DNA of 55,420 nt from Stentor coeruleus (lineage: Eukaryota; Ciliophora; Heterotrichea; Heterotrichida; Stentoridae), in assembly GCA_001970955.1 (NCBI GenBank), contig MPUH01000422.1:1-55420 (forward strand), given 5' to 3'. Made by a program: the position numbers and the translations under genes. The notes beneath the pieces were generated by a model. It made no database searches. It saw only the letters and a program-made list of their open reading frames with translations, and had not been told where the DNA came from. This document shows, one piece after another, positions 10,724-21,137 of the stretch. Position 1 is the first letter of the stretch, and each line of letters opens with the position of its first letter.

Positions 10724-11542
10724 CTGATAATTAAAATAATGATATTTGATATTTAAAGAAAAATAATCTTTTGATTGGTTGGGATTATGAGAAAAAGTAT
10801 GAAATTTTTAAGGGAAATGATTTAGATGTATATGATTTTTTATAAAATTGGCTGTGATATAACTAGATATTTTAAGTTTTTTATGACATGTGATTTTATT
10901 ATTTCTAATATGATTATCGGTTATTGTGGATGCATCCTAATGATTGACAATAGGTTATATTATTATAATTTTAAAGATAATAGTTTTTACATAAGGCTTA
11001 GTTCTGCTTGTATGATTTTCTTGATAATAAAATATTTAATTAGAAAATTTATGAGGATATCTATTGCTATAACTAATCTCTCTCATCCGATTAAAACTTT
11101 TTTCTACAAATTTAATACTCCTCATAACTTTGCAGCAACCTAAATTCCTATGCAACTTTCACAAAAGTACCTTCAACTTATACGAATATTCTAAAATTCT
11201 CCCATCATAAAAAACAATCCTCTCAACCAAATACCGAAAGTATCAAAATAATAATAATAATTATTATCATCATCATCTCCAAACTTTATTCTCAAACCCA
11301 TCATTAAAATCTCTCAAAGATTCTATCAAAACATATAAACCTACAACAAAATCCTTTAATTCAAAAACCATCAAATCCTTCAAACCCTAAATTCACCACT
11401 AAAATCTTTTCCCTCAAGCATCAACCCAAAAATCAGCCCTCCTCCCACTTCTAAAATCTTCAACAAATATCACCTAAAACCCTGTCAAAAATTTTTTTCT
11501 TATCCAGTCATTTTTTCAAAAAGTAATAAAAAGAAGTAAAAC
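10724..11542. other. Intergenic region with a doubtful 105-codon ORF
   Basis: A plus-strand open frame at 10826-11143 (105 codons) is dominated by I, F, Y, N and K and starts in G-rich 3'-flank-type DNA, so it is not called. From about 11150 the plus strand becomes strongly C-rich and G-poor up to the next gene, including a run of TAA/TCA triplets near 11250. Confidence 0.4.
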
Positions 11543-12028
11543 ATGCACAAAAAGGAATCTCTAAGAAACAAAAAAACTATTATCGAAGACCAAGTTGAAG
11601 ATATATATGGAGTGCATTTTAAATATCAAGACCTGTTTTCAAGGCTACTAAAGGTTCAAAAACAACGGAAAATGTCTGAAGAAAAAAGCCCAATGCCAAG
11701 AATGCCATCGTATGACTCTAATAATATGAGGCAGTTCAGTTCAAGTAAAGGTAAAAAAGAATCTTTGCTTAATAAAAGGTCTATAAGTACGATGAATCTT
11801 TATCAAAAAACTACTCGTCGAAGTGTTTCTGTAAAGAAAATCCTAGTCCAGCACCCTGTTACAGATAGGAAACACGAAATTTTTAAAAGCTTTTCCCCTA
11901 ATACTAAGAAGCCCAAGCGGCTTTCTGTGCATGCTAAAATTGCCAAAAAACCTGAAAAAAAAGCTTCAACAGGGAAGATCACAAAGAAAATGCTAATAAA
12001 GCCTAAGGAGTTAAAAGATAAAGAGTGA
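11543..12028 (+). CDS. Uncharacterised lysine-rich protein, 161 aa
   Basis: No family recognised. It is highly basic throughout, with K/R clusters (KKESLRNKKT, TKKPKRLSVHAKIAKKPEKK) and many serines, a profile typical of disordered nucleic-acid- or microtubule-binding proteins. It contains the dipeptide-rich motif RSISTMNLYQKTTRRSVSVKK, which could hold phosphorylation sites. It ends in TGA at 12026-12028. A 390-bp C-rich 5' flank and a G-rich 3' flank fit the plus-strand orientation. Function unknown. Confidence 0.7.
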   Translation: MHKKESLRNKKTIIEDQVEDIYGVHFKYQDLFSRLLKVQKQRKMSEEKSPMPRMPSYDSNNMRQFSSSKGKKESLLNKRSISTMNLYQKTTRRSVSVKKILVQHPVTDRKHEIFKSFSPNTKKPKRLSVHAKIAKKPEKKASTGKITKKMLIKPKELKDKE

Positions 12029-13203
12029 TTAGAATAGAATTTAAATATACGATTAATGTTATAAATTTTGAATTGTATGAATAAGTTTGTAGAGGATTTT
12101 ATAGGCTATTAACAATAGATTATAGAAATGATAGAAAATTTGGAATGAAAAAAAGGGTGAATATTTGATTGAGTAGAAAAAGCGGGACTGATAGGGATAA
12201 GGCTAAGGCGCTAAGTGTTTTTTGTTGTTGTGAAGGATTATGGAAGAAAGTAGTTTTAATAAAATTTATGTTGATTATGTATTCATAATTACATGTATGG
12301 AGAATGCTATTTAAGAATTTCTAAGGATACATATTTACAATATAAACAAAAAATGATAACATATAGGGCATAACTAAAGAAGCTATTAAAAACAATCATT
12401 AAAGTGTTATATATAATAAAAAGATAGTAAAATACACTAATATAAATAAAATACTATATAAAAAATCCTCCTCATTTCCTTAATATTATATACATTTAGC
12501 AAAAATGATAATACCATTCTGCTAAATCTCTCCACAGTTTCGACATCTATATTTATAATTAAACTTTATTTCATAATTAATCCCCACACACTCTTAAAAC
12601 TAAGTTTTAGCCTACGACATTCATTAGTTATTCTCTCTCAATCTAACCTCTCAAGCAATCCTAGCAATTAAATTCATGTGTAGAAATAGTTTATTTAAGT
12701 TCATGCTTGCACTCTGTTATTTATAAAATCTTATTCAGCCAGCTGACTCAACTTAGGTATTTTATAAATATCCTTATTAGCATTTCTATATTAAATATTC
12801 ATAACTCATTTATTTTTTATCCTTTAATTTTTATTTTCGATAATATACTTGATATTTTCAACCTTAAAAGCGAAATGAATAGCTTTAATTGCCTTTTTTA
12901 ATAAGTTTTTAAGATTGATTTCATAAAGTTCAGTTAGAATATAGATTTTTTTATGAGATTTATCTATAATTTGATTTTTTTTTCGTAATGTTTAACAAAT
13001 TTTCTTATAAGTCCTCTAATTTTTCTGCCATTGTTGTTTTATTGCTTATTCTTTTTACATGAGATTTTGATTGCACGAGATTAATTCATAGAAAGACTTT
13101 TGTTTAAAATTAATAGTTAATTCTTATTTAGGTAATAAAATATTTTAACTCACTAATGCGCATAATTTTTTGATAGTACACTGAAATGAATTAATATATT
13201 TGA

Positions 13204-13662
13204 CTAAATATCAACATTATAAAAGTTTTCTGCACTTATTTCATCAATCTTCACCTTAGTGCTGAATCTATTCCCTGCTCCTACTTTCGTAATTTCTTTT
13301 GAGGCAAGACCAAAACCCTTAGTATTTAAGTGTGAGTCAATGAATTTTTTTGATTTTATTGTTTTATGAACGGTTAACTACTAAATAATCTAATCGAAAT
13401 TCTTGTAATGATTCAAAAATACTCTCAACTCGTCGCTAAAATTAATGAGACTAGTCAATTCTTTTTTAATAATATCTAAAATTGTTCCCATATCTTCATC
13501 GATAAATTCTAAGAAATATTTCACTGGGGATCAACTGGCATTGATTTTCAATATTCTTTCTTTGTTATTTTCTTCTCATCGTCAAGAAGTCATAATTTCA
13601 ATGTAAATATTCACTCCTCCTATTTTTTCTCTATTGAATTTGAAAATAAAGCATCAACTTCT
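13204..13662 (-). pseudogene. Gene relic, 153-codon frame with TGA and TAG interruptions
   Basis: One minus-strand frame of 153 codons has no frameshift and no TAA, but carries TGA at 13654, 13582, 13576 and 13531, TAG at 13390, 13381 and 13378, and a terminal TAG at 13204 (lowest coordinates). The parts between stops are protein-like, such as YFLEFIDEDMGTILDIIKK and KGFGLASKEITKVGAGNRF. The frame contains no CAA, CAG or TGG codons at all. A one-T change in a T run near 13670 would join it to further coding-like sequence reaching about 14010. The G-rich DNA at 14050-14400 fits a minus-strand 5' flank. No family recognised. Confidence 0.45.
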
Positions 13663-15170
13663 CAAAAAAATTAAACCACAGTCTTAAAGCATACTTTTCT
13701 ATGTTATATTCATAAGTGATTTTAATTATGTGGATTTTTATAACAAAAAATTCATATGGAATAATTGAAGCAATATAAAATCTAATTTTCGCTAGATAAA
13801 AATTGAATACAAAATAAATAGCCTGTCATTATACTAACTTTTATTTTACTTTTCTAATCCTATGTTTGAGATTTAAGATTTAGAATAATCCTCATCTGGT
13901 ATTTTAAGTAAATTAGGCCACAAAGAAGTATTTCGTTTATATAGAAATTTAAATAGCTTGGCCTTCGTTTCGGATTGCTTTCAACAGAAGTACTTTATAA
14001 TTTTTCAATTATTTAATCAAGAATTCACTTATAAAATTATTTTTTAGACAAAGTTATTCTATAAATGAACCCTGTTTAACTGGGATTTTAGTTATTGGAT
14101 AAGAGATTTTATGCGATGTGCAAAGATGATTGAGTTTGTGATTGTGACATGCTTGATTGAGGTTCTGTGGGTTGAAAAAGAATTGAACTTTTTGGGTTTG
14201 TTTTGATGATATAGGTTTCTAGAAAGAGAATTTGTGGGAAAATGATGATTTTTGTATGAGAAAAAAGATATATTTTTTTTGAGGTATGCTAAAATTTGGC
14301 TTATAAGGAGAATTAGGATAGTTTATGGGTTATTTGGTATTATAATATCTTAGTAATGAAAATAATATTATGTTTGATGAGTGTACAAGACATTAAATGT
14401 TAAGGAAGTATGTTTAATAAAATTTACATCAATATTTATTATTTTATATATGAAGTCAGCATGTTTTTACATCACAATAAAATAATAACTAGTATTATCA
14501 AAACATCCATGGAACTGCGGGCTGATTTCCTAACTTCTAAAAATGTATATCAAAAAAAATCTCAGTATTTCAGATATTATATAATCTTCAATTTAAAGCT
14601 AAATGATTAAAACTTTGCATTATATCAACAACTAAATCGAAAAAACACTTATTTTTACTATTAAATATTATCATAAAAAAGCATCCCTTCTTCTGATAAA
14701 TTAAAAATATAATTTTATTATACACAAAACTTTATATGCAACCTTATAAAAATTTCTAATCTTATATTACAATATATTATAATAACTATCCAATAGTCTT
14801 TAAAATAGCATATCTCTTATCAATTTACCTATTAAATAATATATCAAATATGATTAAAATATCAATATGCCTAATAAATATTTCCTTACGAGCATTTAAA
14901 TTATAAAAATCCTATATTCATGACAGATCCTTTATCTCTGATAACTAGCATAATTTTTTGCATGCTTATTTTATTTAGCATGCAAAGTTTATCCTTTTTT
15001 ATCAAATAAAATCAATGCATTCTTCATTTCATAGGAATTCTATTAGTTTTATCTAATTTTATAATTTATATATATACTTATAAGATAAATTGGGTTGAAA
15101 TAACCTCTAAAGATTAAAAGAGTTAGTTTAAATATAAGAAACTTGACTATAGGCTAAAAGGTACAATTTA

Positions 15171-15422
15171 ATGAAGGACATTTAGGTTTTCGACTATAAA
15201 GAAAGCTATTTGAGTTCAGAATTTTTATTTAAAGCTAAAGGACTGAAATTGTACTTTAAGACTATATGTGCTATGATAATAGGCTTTTATATTCCATCTG
15301 AGCAACTGAGACTAAAATTTCTAGCATATAATCGAGAAATTATGCTTTGGAAACTATTCCGAGGAACTTTTAAATGGAGTGAAAATATTAAGCTTTGCCG
15401 TCAGAATGATATTCTCATATGA
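15171..15422 (+). pseudogene. Short coding-like frame with one premature TAG
   Basis: From ATG 15171 the frame reads MKDI, TAG (15183-15185), then 78 open codons to TGA 15420-15422. The sequence after the stop has balanced composition with two TGG tryptophans (e.g. SEQLRLKFLAYNREIMLWKL). It may be a decayed gene or a small gene starting at a downstream non-ATG codon. No family recognised. Confidence 0.35.
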
Positions 15423-16070
15423 AAATAGATTCCTGATATAGCTGAATTTTGTATGAAGTACTTGGATTTGTTATTATCATATGGTTAAGCTATAAATAAA
15501 GTTTATAGAGTTCAGGGAACATAATTTTGGTTAAATATTACTTTAACACTTATTGCAATATGAGTTTTTACCTTTCTCTCTAACTTTTGCTTGATTACTA
15601 TGAAAGCTTTTTCAACTCAAACATCAAGCATAACTATAAAAATATCCCAAAAATGCAATCAAAAACTAATACATTTACATTATCAAACGTGTTAAAAGGA
15701 TACAATTTTCTTCCATAATATAAAAATATTTAAAATCCATGTTACATTTATTAAAGATATAAATAATATCTAACAACTATCTTTAATCAACCTGCTTATT
15801 TATCAATTCAGTAGATATATAAAATATCTAGTATCCACACTAATATTAAGAAGTAAAGCTCATTTCTTCTAAGATATTCTTAAAAAATAACGTAAAGTAG
15901 TGAATTAAACCAGCATTACAAGAAAAATAAGTTGTTGCCAATCGAAAAACAAAAGATATGCCTAGCTTACAAAAATAAATAATGCATGGAGATATTTTGG
16001 GGAAAACATATAAAGATATAAAAATGATAGTTTGAGTTATTCTCAAAGTTTGAAGTTCTACAATAATATA

Positions 16071-16094
16071 AAAGATATAAGAAATATCCATTTT
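16071..16094. repeat. 24-nt sequence shared with 40415-40438
   Basis: This stretch (beginning AAAGATATAAGAAATATCC) is identical over 24 nt to 40415-40438. Both copies lie at one edge of a few hundred bases dense in AAGATAT and ATATCTT motifs (15760-16095 and 40070-40570). This suggests a dispersed, decayed repeat family. Confidence 0.6.
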
Positions 16095-16164
16095 TATTTT
16101 AATCCTTCATGGACTTTTTTTTGCATCTGAATATTTTCCGCATATCTTTTAGAATTATTTGAAA

Positions 16165-16578
16165 ATGAGACCTGAAGGTCGATTTTTGAAGAAGAAAAAT
16201 GCATAAAGAAAACGAGAATGGTCAGAGCTTTTCATATATTTATTGGGCTATGAGGGGCTTACGACTTTGCATGAATTTTGGACCGATTTACCGATTTTTT
16301 GTCTTAAACTTCCCATTTTGGGAGATTTTTTTATTGGGTTTTTACTTTTGATTATTGCGTGATAACAAGGTAAAATAAGCTATATTTCAATAGGAGAAGT
16401 GTAAAGAACACATCATTTCTAGATCAATTGGCCAGATTTAGAATTTAAGGTTTTTGCAACAGACGTTTTGGATTATGCATTAATAGGATTGTTAGAGTAG
16501 TATGAAGAAGATTTTTATAAGTGTCTTATATAGTTAAGAGAGATTTTAGATGATTTACGTGAAATAATATTTTTGTGA
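16165..16578 (+). pseudogene. Coding-like relic, 138-codon frame with TAA/TAG interruptions
   Basis: From ATG 16165 a single frame of 137 codons plus TGA 16576-16578 is interrupted by TAA 16204, TGA 16360, TAA 16363, TAA 16402, TAG 16420, TAG 16498 and TAG 16531. Between them it is protein-like, for example EFWTDLPIFCLKLPILGDF and VFATDVLDYALIGLLE, with three TGG tryptophans and G enriched at the first codon position in the 3' part. The lack of frameshifts is notable. Family not recognised. Confidence 0.4.
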
Positions 16579-17057
16579 TAAGGGTAATTTGATATTTTTT
16601 TTCCTTTTTATGGAGATACTTACTTATAATTATTCAATTATGCTAAATTTTCACCTTTTCAATAAAAATTCCAATACTATAGGTGCCCACTTGCTAAAGT
16701 TTTCTTGCCCTATGAAAAATATATATATTATATGAAATTGTATCTTATTAAATAGATATATGTTCTTCTAATATTATATCCTAACCCAATCTTCGTCTTT
16801 TTATATTCATTCCAAAAAATTATACTTAATTTCACTACTAAAACCTAAAAAATAAAACTAAACCATTTTAAACTTGCAATTATATTGGACTTCATTGTTC
16901 TTATATAACCCTACCTTAAAAACTTATCTACCTAATCAAAACCTTTAAATAGCCTTAATCAAACTTTCCCAGGCATAAACTTTTCTTATCAAATACTATA
17001 TCGAAGCAAACTTTATTTAAAAACCTGTATATAAAAAAACTTTTTTTACCAAATCAG

Positions 17058-17369
17058 ATGATTAATATCATAAGATTTCAGTCTGATACTCAAAAAATCA
17101 AAAAATCATTAAAGCAATATCTAGAGTAGTTTAACATTGAAATAGTATGCAATCAATTTCCTCAAACATAAAGACAAAAAATATCCTATTTACAACATTA
17201 GATTTAAGCTTAAGTATAATCAAACCATAGCGATCTAAAGTAAAATTGGTTGATTTTGGAAGGAAAAGAATCATGCATCATTTAAACTAGAAAAGGCAAT
17301 AAGCAGGATTTATTTGTACTATAAAGGTAATTAGGTATATATAATAACTATTAGTATTCAGAAAAATGA
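17058..17369 (+). pseudogene. Coding-like frame with many TAA/TAG, ending in TGA
   Basis: A 400-bp C-rich 5' flank (16640-17057), typical of plus-strand genes here, leads to ATG 17058. The first 23 codons (MINIIRFQSDTQKIKKSLKQ onward) are open, then about ten in-frame TAA/TAG codons follow before the first TGA at 17367-17369. Reading TAA/TAG as Gln gives a Q-rich 103-aa protein. Chance or decay is equally possible. Confidence 0.25.
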
Positions 17370-17613
17370 TAATGGGCTGATGTAGGATATGTCTGAAATT
17401 TTGATTAGGTATTTAAGTGACTAATTGTGAGAAAATGCTGATTTTGTCTATTTTTAATACCTGAATTCACAAAAGCATATAGAAAATTCGTGTCTTAAAG
17501 GTTTATAACATTATAATATTTTTTTTATCAAAACTTTTAATTATTATATGGCATTTTTCTAAGCGAATTATATTTCTAGGTATTATATTCAAGCTAGGAA
17601 TCATATCAGAAGT

Positions 17614-17685
17614 AGATAATAATTTTTTTGTGATACTAGGAATGATGTGAATAATAATTGTTTTGTGATACTAGGAATGATGTGA
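17614..17685. repeat. 35-37-bp tandem duplication
   Basis: Two adjacent copies share TTTTGTGATACTAGGAATGA plus TGTGA and differ at a few bases near their left ends. The duplication is noncoding. Confidence 0.8.
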
Positions 17686-18288
17686 GATGAAAAAGCATAT
17701 GGGATTTCTATTATAGTAGAGTCTGGGATAATCAGATGTTTTATATGAAAAACATCTGTATAGGAAAAATCACGATAAAAACAAAAGAAGAGAAAAAAAT
17801 TGGTTAGAATATGCAATTTAAGCCTTAATTAAAGGTGTTGGAGAAATTTTTCATGCTTATAAAATTGCCTAACTCAATCAGTTGTTTAAAGCCAGATTAA
17901 AAATGGGTAGTTTTTTTGGAAGAGAAAAAACTAATATAAATATTGTATATCAAGAAACTAAAAATTGTTGTCTCAGCATTCTTTATAGTCTATATAATCT
18001 ATTTTAGTATTAGTTAGGAATTATCGCTTGATTATTGTCCAGCCCTTATACATAATCTATCTTATATTTACAAATATATCCACTACTTATTATCAATCCT
18101 AATAATCAAAGCATTTCTTAAAATACCCTTTATTCTTTTGTTTAAATCTCAACTAAAACTTTTGCATTCCAACCATCAAATCTTCTATTACCAAAAATAA
18201 AACCCTTAATGTAAATTCAAAAAACCCCTCCAAAATTAAACATTTACACAAAACCAACAATCCTACTTCAAAAAATTCCCAAAGTTAA

Positions 18289-18741
18289 TTAACTATAAAC
18301 ACTATCTAAAAACTCTTCAAGGCTAAGTCTCGAGTCTCTATTTGTATCATAATCCCTAAGCAATGAGCTGATTTCCCCATCATCCAATATTTCTCCTTTA
18401 TCAATAAGCATGCATCTAAGCTCGGATACATCTAAATACCCATCTTTAGTAAGGTCAGAATCTCTAAAAAATCGTTCTGCTTCATCACGAGTCATATCGT
18501 GTGCAACAATGCACTGCTTATAAAACATTTTATATTCTTCAAAATTCAAACTTTCTTTAGATTCTTTTGCAAAGTTCTCTAAAATTGTTTGGATTTCTTT
18601 GTTTGTCAAATGAAGGCCTAGAAACCCAAGTCCACTGCACAGTTCACTGAGTTCAATTTTATTGTTATTATTCCTGTCTAGAAATTCAAATGTTTCTCGA
18701 CAGTCAAAAAGTTCATCTTCGGTAAGATCATAGTCTTCCAT
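18289..18741 (-). CDS. Calmodulin-like EF-hand protein
   Basis: A 150-aa protein with the length and spacing of calmodulin. Three EF-hand loops look calcium-competent: 22-33 (DRNNNNKIELSE), 96-107 (DLTKDGYLDVSE) and 132-143 (DTNRDSRLSLEE). The second hand, around residues 60-70 (ESKESLNFEEY), has lost its loop ligands. It is more diverged than calmodulin or centrin, so it is called calmodulin-like, a calcium sensor with unknown partners. It lies in a C-rich/G-rich flank context consistent with minus-strand transcription. Confidence 0.9.
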   Translation of the reverse strand: MEDYDLTEDELFDCRETFEFLDRNNNNKIELSELCSGLGFLGLHLTNKEIQTILENFAKESKESLNFEEYKMFYKQCIVAHDMTRDEAERFFRDSDLTKDGYLDVSELRCMLIDKGEILDDGEISSLLRDYDTNRDSRLSLEEFLDSVYS

Positions 18742-19188
18742 GCTAGAAAAATTATATAAATGCTTGGAAAATGGAATGATAAGGTAATTATTAGAATTTT
18801 ATGAAGGAAGGTTAAGTGATATGACAAGATTTTGTATGAGTTTTATAGAGATACTGTAGGGTTTATAGGATTTTTAAATTCAATAAAGTTTTTTTGAATA
18901 TACAAGACAAGACTTGCTGGATAAATTTCATATGATTTTTAAATACAAAATGCTTATCTTTTAATAATCTGTAAAGGGGAAATTCTACCAGAGTTCTAGT
19001 TTTTAAAATAACTTCCATAACAATAAAAAATATCATTCCTATAAAAAAATTCTTATTCTGACAGTATAAAATAAATAATAATTAGTCAAGCGCATTATGT
19101 TATTAAACATATACACAATTTTCTAACCCAAATCATAAAACTTAAAACACTTTAAATCAACTCTTATCTTAAAGATATATTCAATTAA
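18742..19188. other. Intergenic region, no feature seen
   Basis: The first part is G-rich on the plus strand (5' flank of the calmodulin-like gene) and the second part C-leaning (3' flank of the LRR gene). No ORF or RNA signature was recognised. Confidence 0.5.
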
Positions 19189-20172
19189 TCATAATAAAAC
19201 TTCAGTAGTCTCACAAGCTACACTAAGTGCTTTTCTATAATCGCTAACATCACAGCCTATGAGGCTTAAGTTTTTCAAATGCATCTGTGGTAGGCATTGT
19301 GTAAGGACTTCTGCACCTTTAGGGCCAATATTATTGTGATCTAATATAAGCACGTCAAGATTTGTAAAGGATGAAAAAAAAGGAGCTAATAAGCATATAT
19401 GCGAATCTTCGATACCGGTGCTATCTAGCCAAAGTTCTTTTAAGGTGCATGGCAATTTGGTGACAACGTTGTTTCCTCCTTCTTTCATAAGAAAATTACT
19501 CCCTACCTTAAAGACTTGTAAGAACTTTAGCCCTTCAAGACATTTACCTATATGCACACTGCCATTTATTGAGATCTCGTTTCTATGTATGTCTAGATAT
19601 ACTAGTCTGGGAAAATACGATACAACATTAGCCAGCATTTTCACACCCATGTCACCAATCTTATTATCCCCAATACTTAATACCTTTAAACTCCTCAAAT
19701 AAACCAGCCCTCCACATATAAGAATCATTCCACTCGCTTCTAGTTTCACATCTTCTAATAATAAAGTCTCAAGTTTCATCATCCTTTCAAACGCTTGAGC
19801 AAGTTTCTCAGCCCCTCTAGATCCAATAATATTATGGCTTAAATCTAATTCTGTAAGCTTAGAAAAGTCAAGTAAAGTTTCTGTTAAACTATCCCAAGTA
19901 TCAGGACCGAGCTTAGTTGAAGCAAGAAGTAATGAGTTAACATGAGTGAAATATTGTAAAAGGTTTTGTAAATAAACCCCTCCTTCATCGCCTAGTTCTC
20001 GATTAGTTAGATCAATTTGCGTCACAGTTTCTGTTTTGTTTTGTATAGCTAATTCTGCTAGTTTACCTAAGCGAGGGGGCATGGCGCTTATGTTGAATTC
20101 ATCAGGCATGGCGACTTTTGACCTTATGGTTGGCTCGTGGAGATTGGGTTCCCAGCATTGACAGTTTCCCAT
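19189..20172 (-). CDS. Ribonuclease-inhibitor-type LRR protein, probably N-myristoylated
   Basis: An array of RNI-type leucine-rich repeats (LTELDLSHNIIGSRGAEKL, LKVLSIGDNKIGDMGVKML, LDVLILDHNNIGPKGAEVL) fills residues about 45-320. An upstream in-frame ATG at 20187 would add MHIKT, but the start at 20172 is chosen because it gives MGNCQCW, a classic N-myristoylation site with adjacent cysteines for palmitoylation, yielding 327 aa. RNI-type LRR proteins bind other proteins; lipid anchoring would place this one on a membrane. Similar repeats occur in RanGAP and NLR proteins, but no nucleotide-binding domain is present. Partner and pathway unknown. Confidence 0.85.
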   Translation of the reverse strand: MGNCQCWEPNLHEPTIRSKVAMPDEFNISAMPPRLGKLAELAIQNKTETVTQIDLTNRELGDEGGVYLQNLLQYFTHVNSLLLASTKLGPDTWDSLTETLLDFSKLTELDLSHNIIGSRGAEKLAQAFERMMKLETLLLEDVKLEASGMILICGGLVYLRSLKVLSIGDNKIGDMGVKMLANVVSYFPRLVYLDIHRNEISINGSVHIGKCLEGLKFLQVFKVGSNFLMKEGGNNVVTKLPCTLKELWLDSTGIEDSHICLLAPFFSSFTNLDVLILDHNNIGPKGAEVLTQCLPQMHLKNLSLIGCDVSDYRKALSVACETTEVLL

Positions 20173-20565
20173 AGTTTTTATATGCAAGCCATGAAAATTT
20201 TAAATTTTTTCAAGGATTTTGCTAGGCTTGCAAATGAAGATGTTTTTGAGGGCCTTTAGGATTAAAGAAACTAGAGGCTTTTATGACAATAGGTACTAAC
20301 TGAGATGACTTATGACTAAGGTAGATGAGGTTTTAAAAATTTAGTGAATATGGGGAGATTTTGTATAGGATTAGAATTAATAGATATTATATAAAATTAT
20401 AGGAGTTTATACTTTTTTTAGCATTTATGCATGGTTTATTATATAAATATCATAAAGCATTATGATTACTTTAAATATCTTATATAATTTCATTCACAAA
20501 ATAACATTTTTATTGAATCTAAAAGCCTGCCAATTACATTTCTATTATATGCTTACATAAGCATT

Positions 20566-20604
20566 CATATCCACATATCATATCCACATATCATATCCAC
20601 ATAT
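20566..20604. repeat. Three perfect 13-nt tandem copies
   Basis: CATATCCACATAT is repeated three times without change (20566-20578, 20579-20591, 20592-20604). Noncoding microsatellite-like tract. Confidence 0.85.
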
Positions 20605-20697
20605 TATTTCCACCTAGAAACCTGCTAATTATTATTAAGTACTTTCATAAATAGCTGATTATTACTACTAATTGTATCATTTGTCATCTCTTTCAAT

Positions 20698-20955
20698 ATG
20701 ATCTTCAAAACAATTCCTACTTTAAAATTTGGAATAATCAGTATTAGAGAAAACTTATACCAAGATGCAATTGATAGCCTAGAAAAAACTTTCAGAAACC
20801 CTGATTAAAAGAAAATCAGTATTTTGTCATGTTTGGCAGAAGAATATTAGTAACTAAAAAACACCAAAAAGCTCAATGAAGTTTATGAAAAAGATTCAAA
20901 TCGATTCAAGGTAGTATATAGTGGCAAACTTATATATTTGGAATATTTATTCTAA
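20698..20955 (+). pseudogene. Helical TPR-like gene relic with three in-frame TAA/TAG codons
   Basis: From ATG 20698, an 86-codon frame to TAA 20953-20955 is interrupted only by TAA 20806, TAG 20848 and TAA 20851. Read as Gln at those sites it gives an amphipathic helical protein resembling TPR helices (NLYQDAIDSLEKTFRN, ISILSCLAEEY, LKNTKKLNEVYEKDSNRF). There is no TGA and no frameshift. The C-rich DNA upstream fits a plus-strand 5' flank. Most likely a decayed gene. Confidence 0.4.
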
Positions 20956-20956
20956 A

Positions 20957-21080
20957 CACCCGTGTAAAGATCAAAAACCATCCCGTAAAGTTACCTATTA
21001 GCCTGTAAAAATCACTAACCAACCCATAAAGCTATCTACTAGCCCCGTAAAGACCATGGACAATCCAATAAGGGCAACCA
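20957..21080. repeat. Degenerate 20-21-nt tandem repeat (minisatellite)
   Basis: About six units begin with variants of CCCGTAAAG or CCCATAAAG and alternate 20 and 21 nt, suggesting a 41-nt higher-order unit (e.g. CCCGTAAAGTTACCTATTAG next to CCTGTAAAAATCACTAACC). The GC content is higher than the surroundings. The tract abuts the 3' end of the methyltransferase gene. Confidence 0.65.
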
Positions 21081-21137
21081 ACTAATCTCTAAAATTTATA
21101 GTATTTTTAACTTATAATTGATGATATAGAGATTTAC

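Larger units (their letters stand above)
12029..18288. other. 6.3-kb gene-poor region with relics and repeats
   Basis: No intact gene of normal length is visible. The DNA alternates between G-rich and C-rich blocks like those that flank genes elsewhere, suggesting former or unrecognised transcription units. Coding-like frames with stops (13204-13662 minus, 15171-15422 plus, 16165-16578 plus, 17058-17369 plus), a duplicated 35-bp segment (17614-17685) and a segment rich in AAGATAT motifs (15760-16095) are listed separately. Small open frames at 12707-12901, 14410-14610, 15846-16091 and 17601-17816 are composition-driven and not called. Confidence 0.45.

Noticed and set aside
10826..11143. 105-codon plus-strand open frame
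   Set aside because: Composition follows the AT-rich DNA, it starts in G-rich 3'-flank-type sequence, and a frame of this length is expected about once by chance in the window.
12707..12901. 64-codon plus-strand frame after a C-rich stretch
   Set aside because: No ATG start, I/F/L-dominated composition, no recognisable feature.
15846..16091. 81-codon minus-strand hydrophobic frame beginning at the shared 24-nt motif
   Set aside because: Hydrophobic low-complexity product, overlaps a repeat-like block, and no skew support.
17601..17816. 71-codon minus-strand frame
   Set aside because: It spans the 35-bp tandem duplication and has simple composition.
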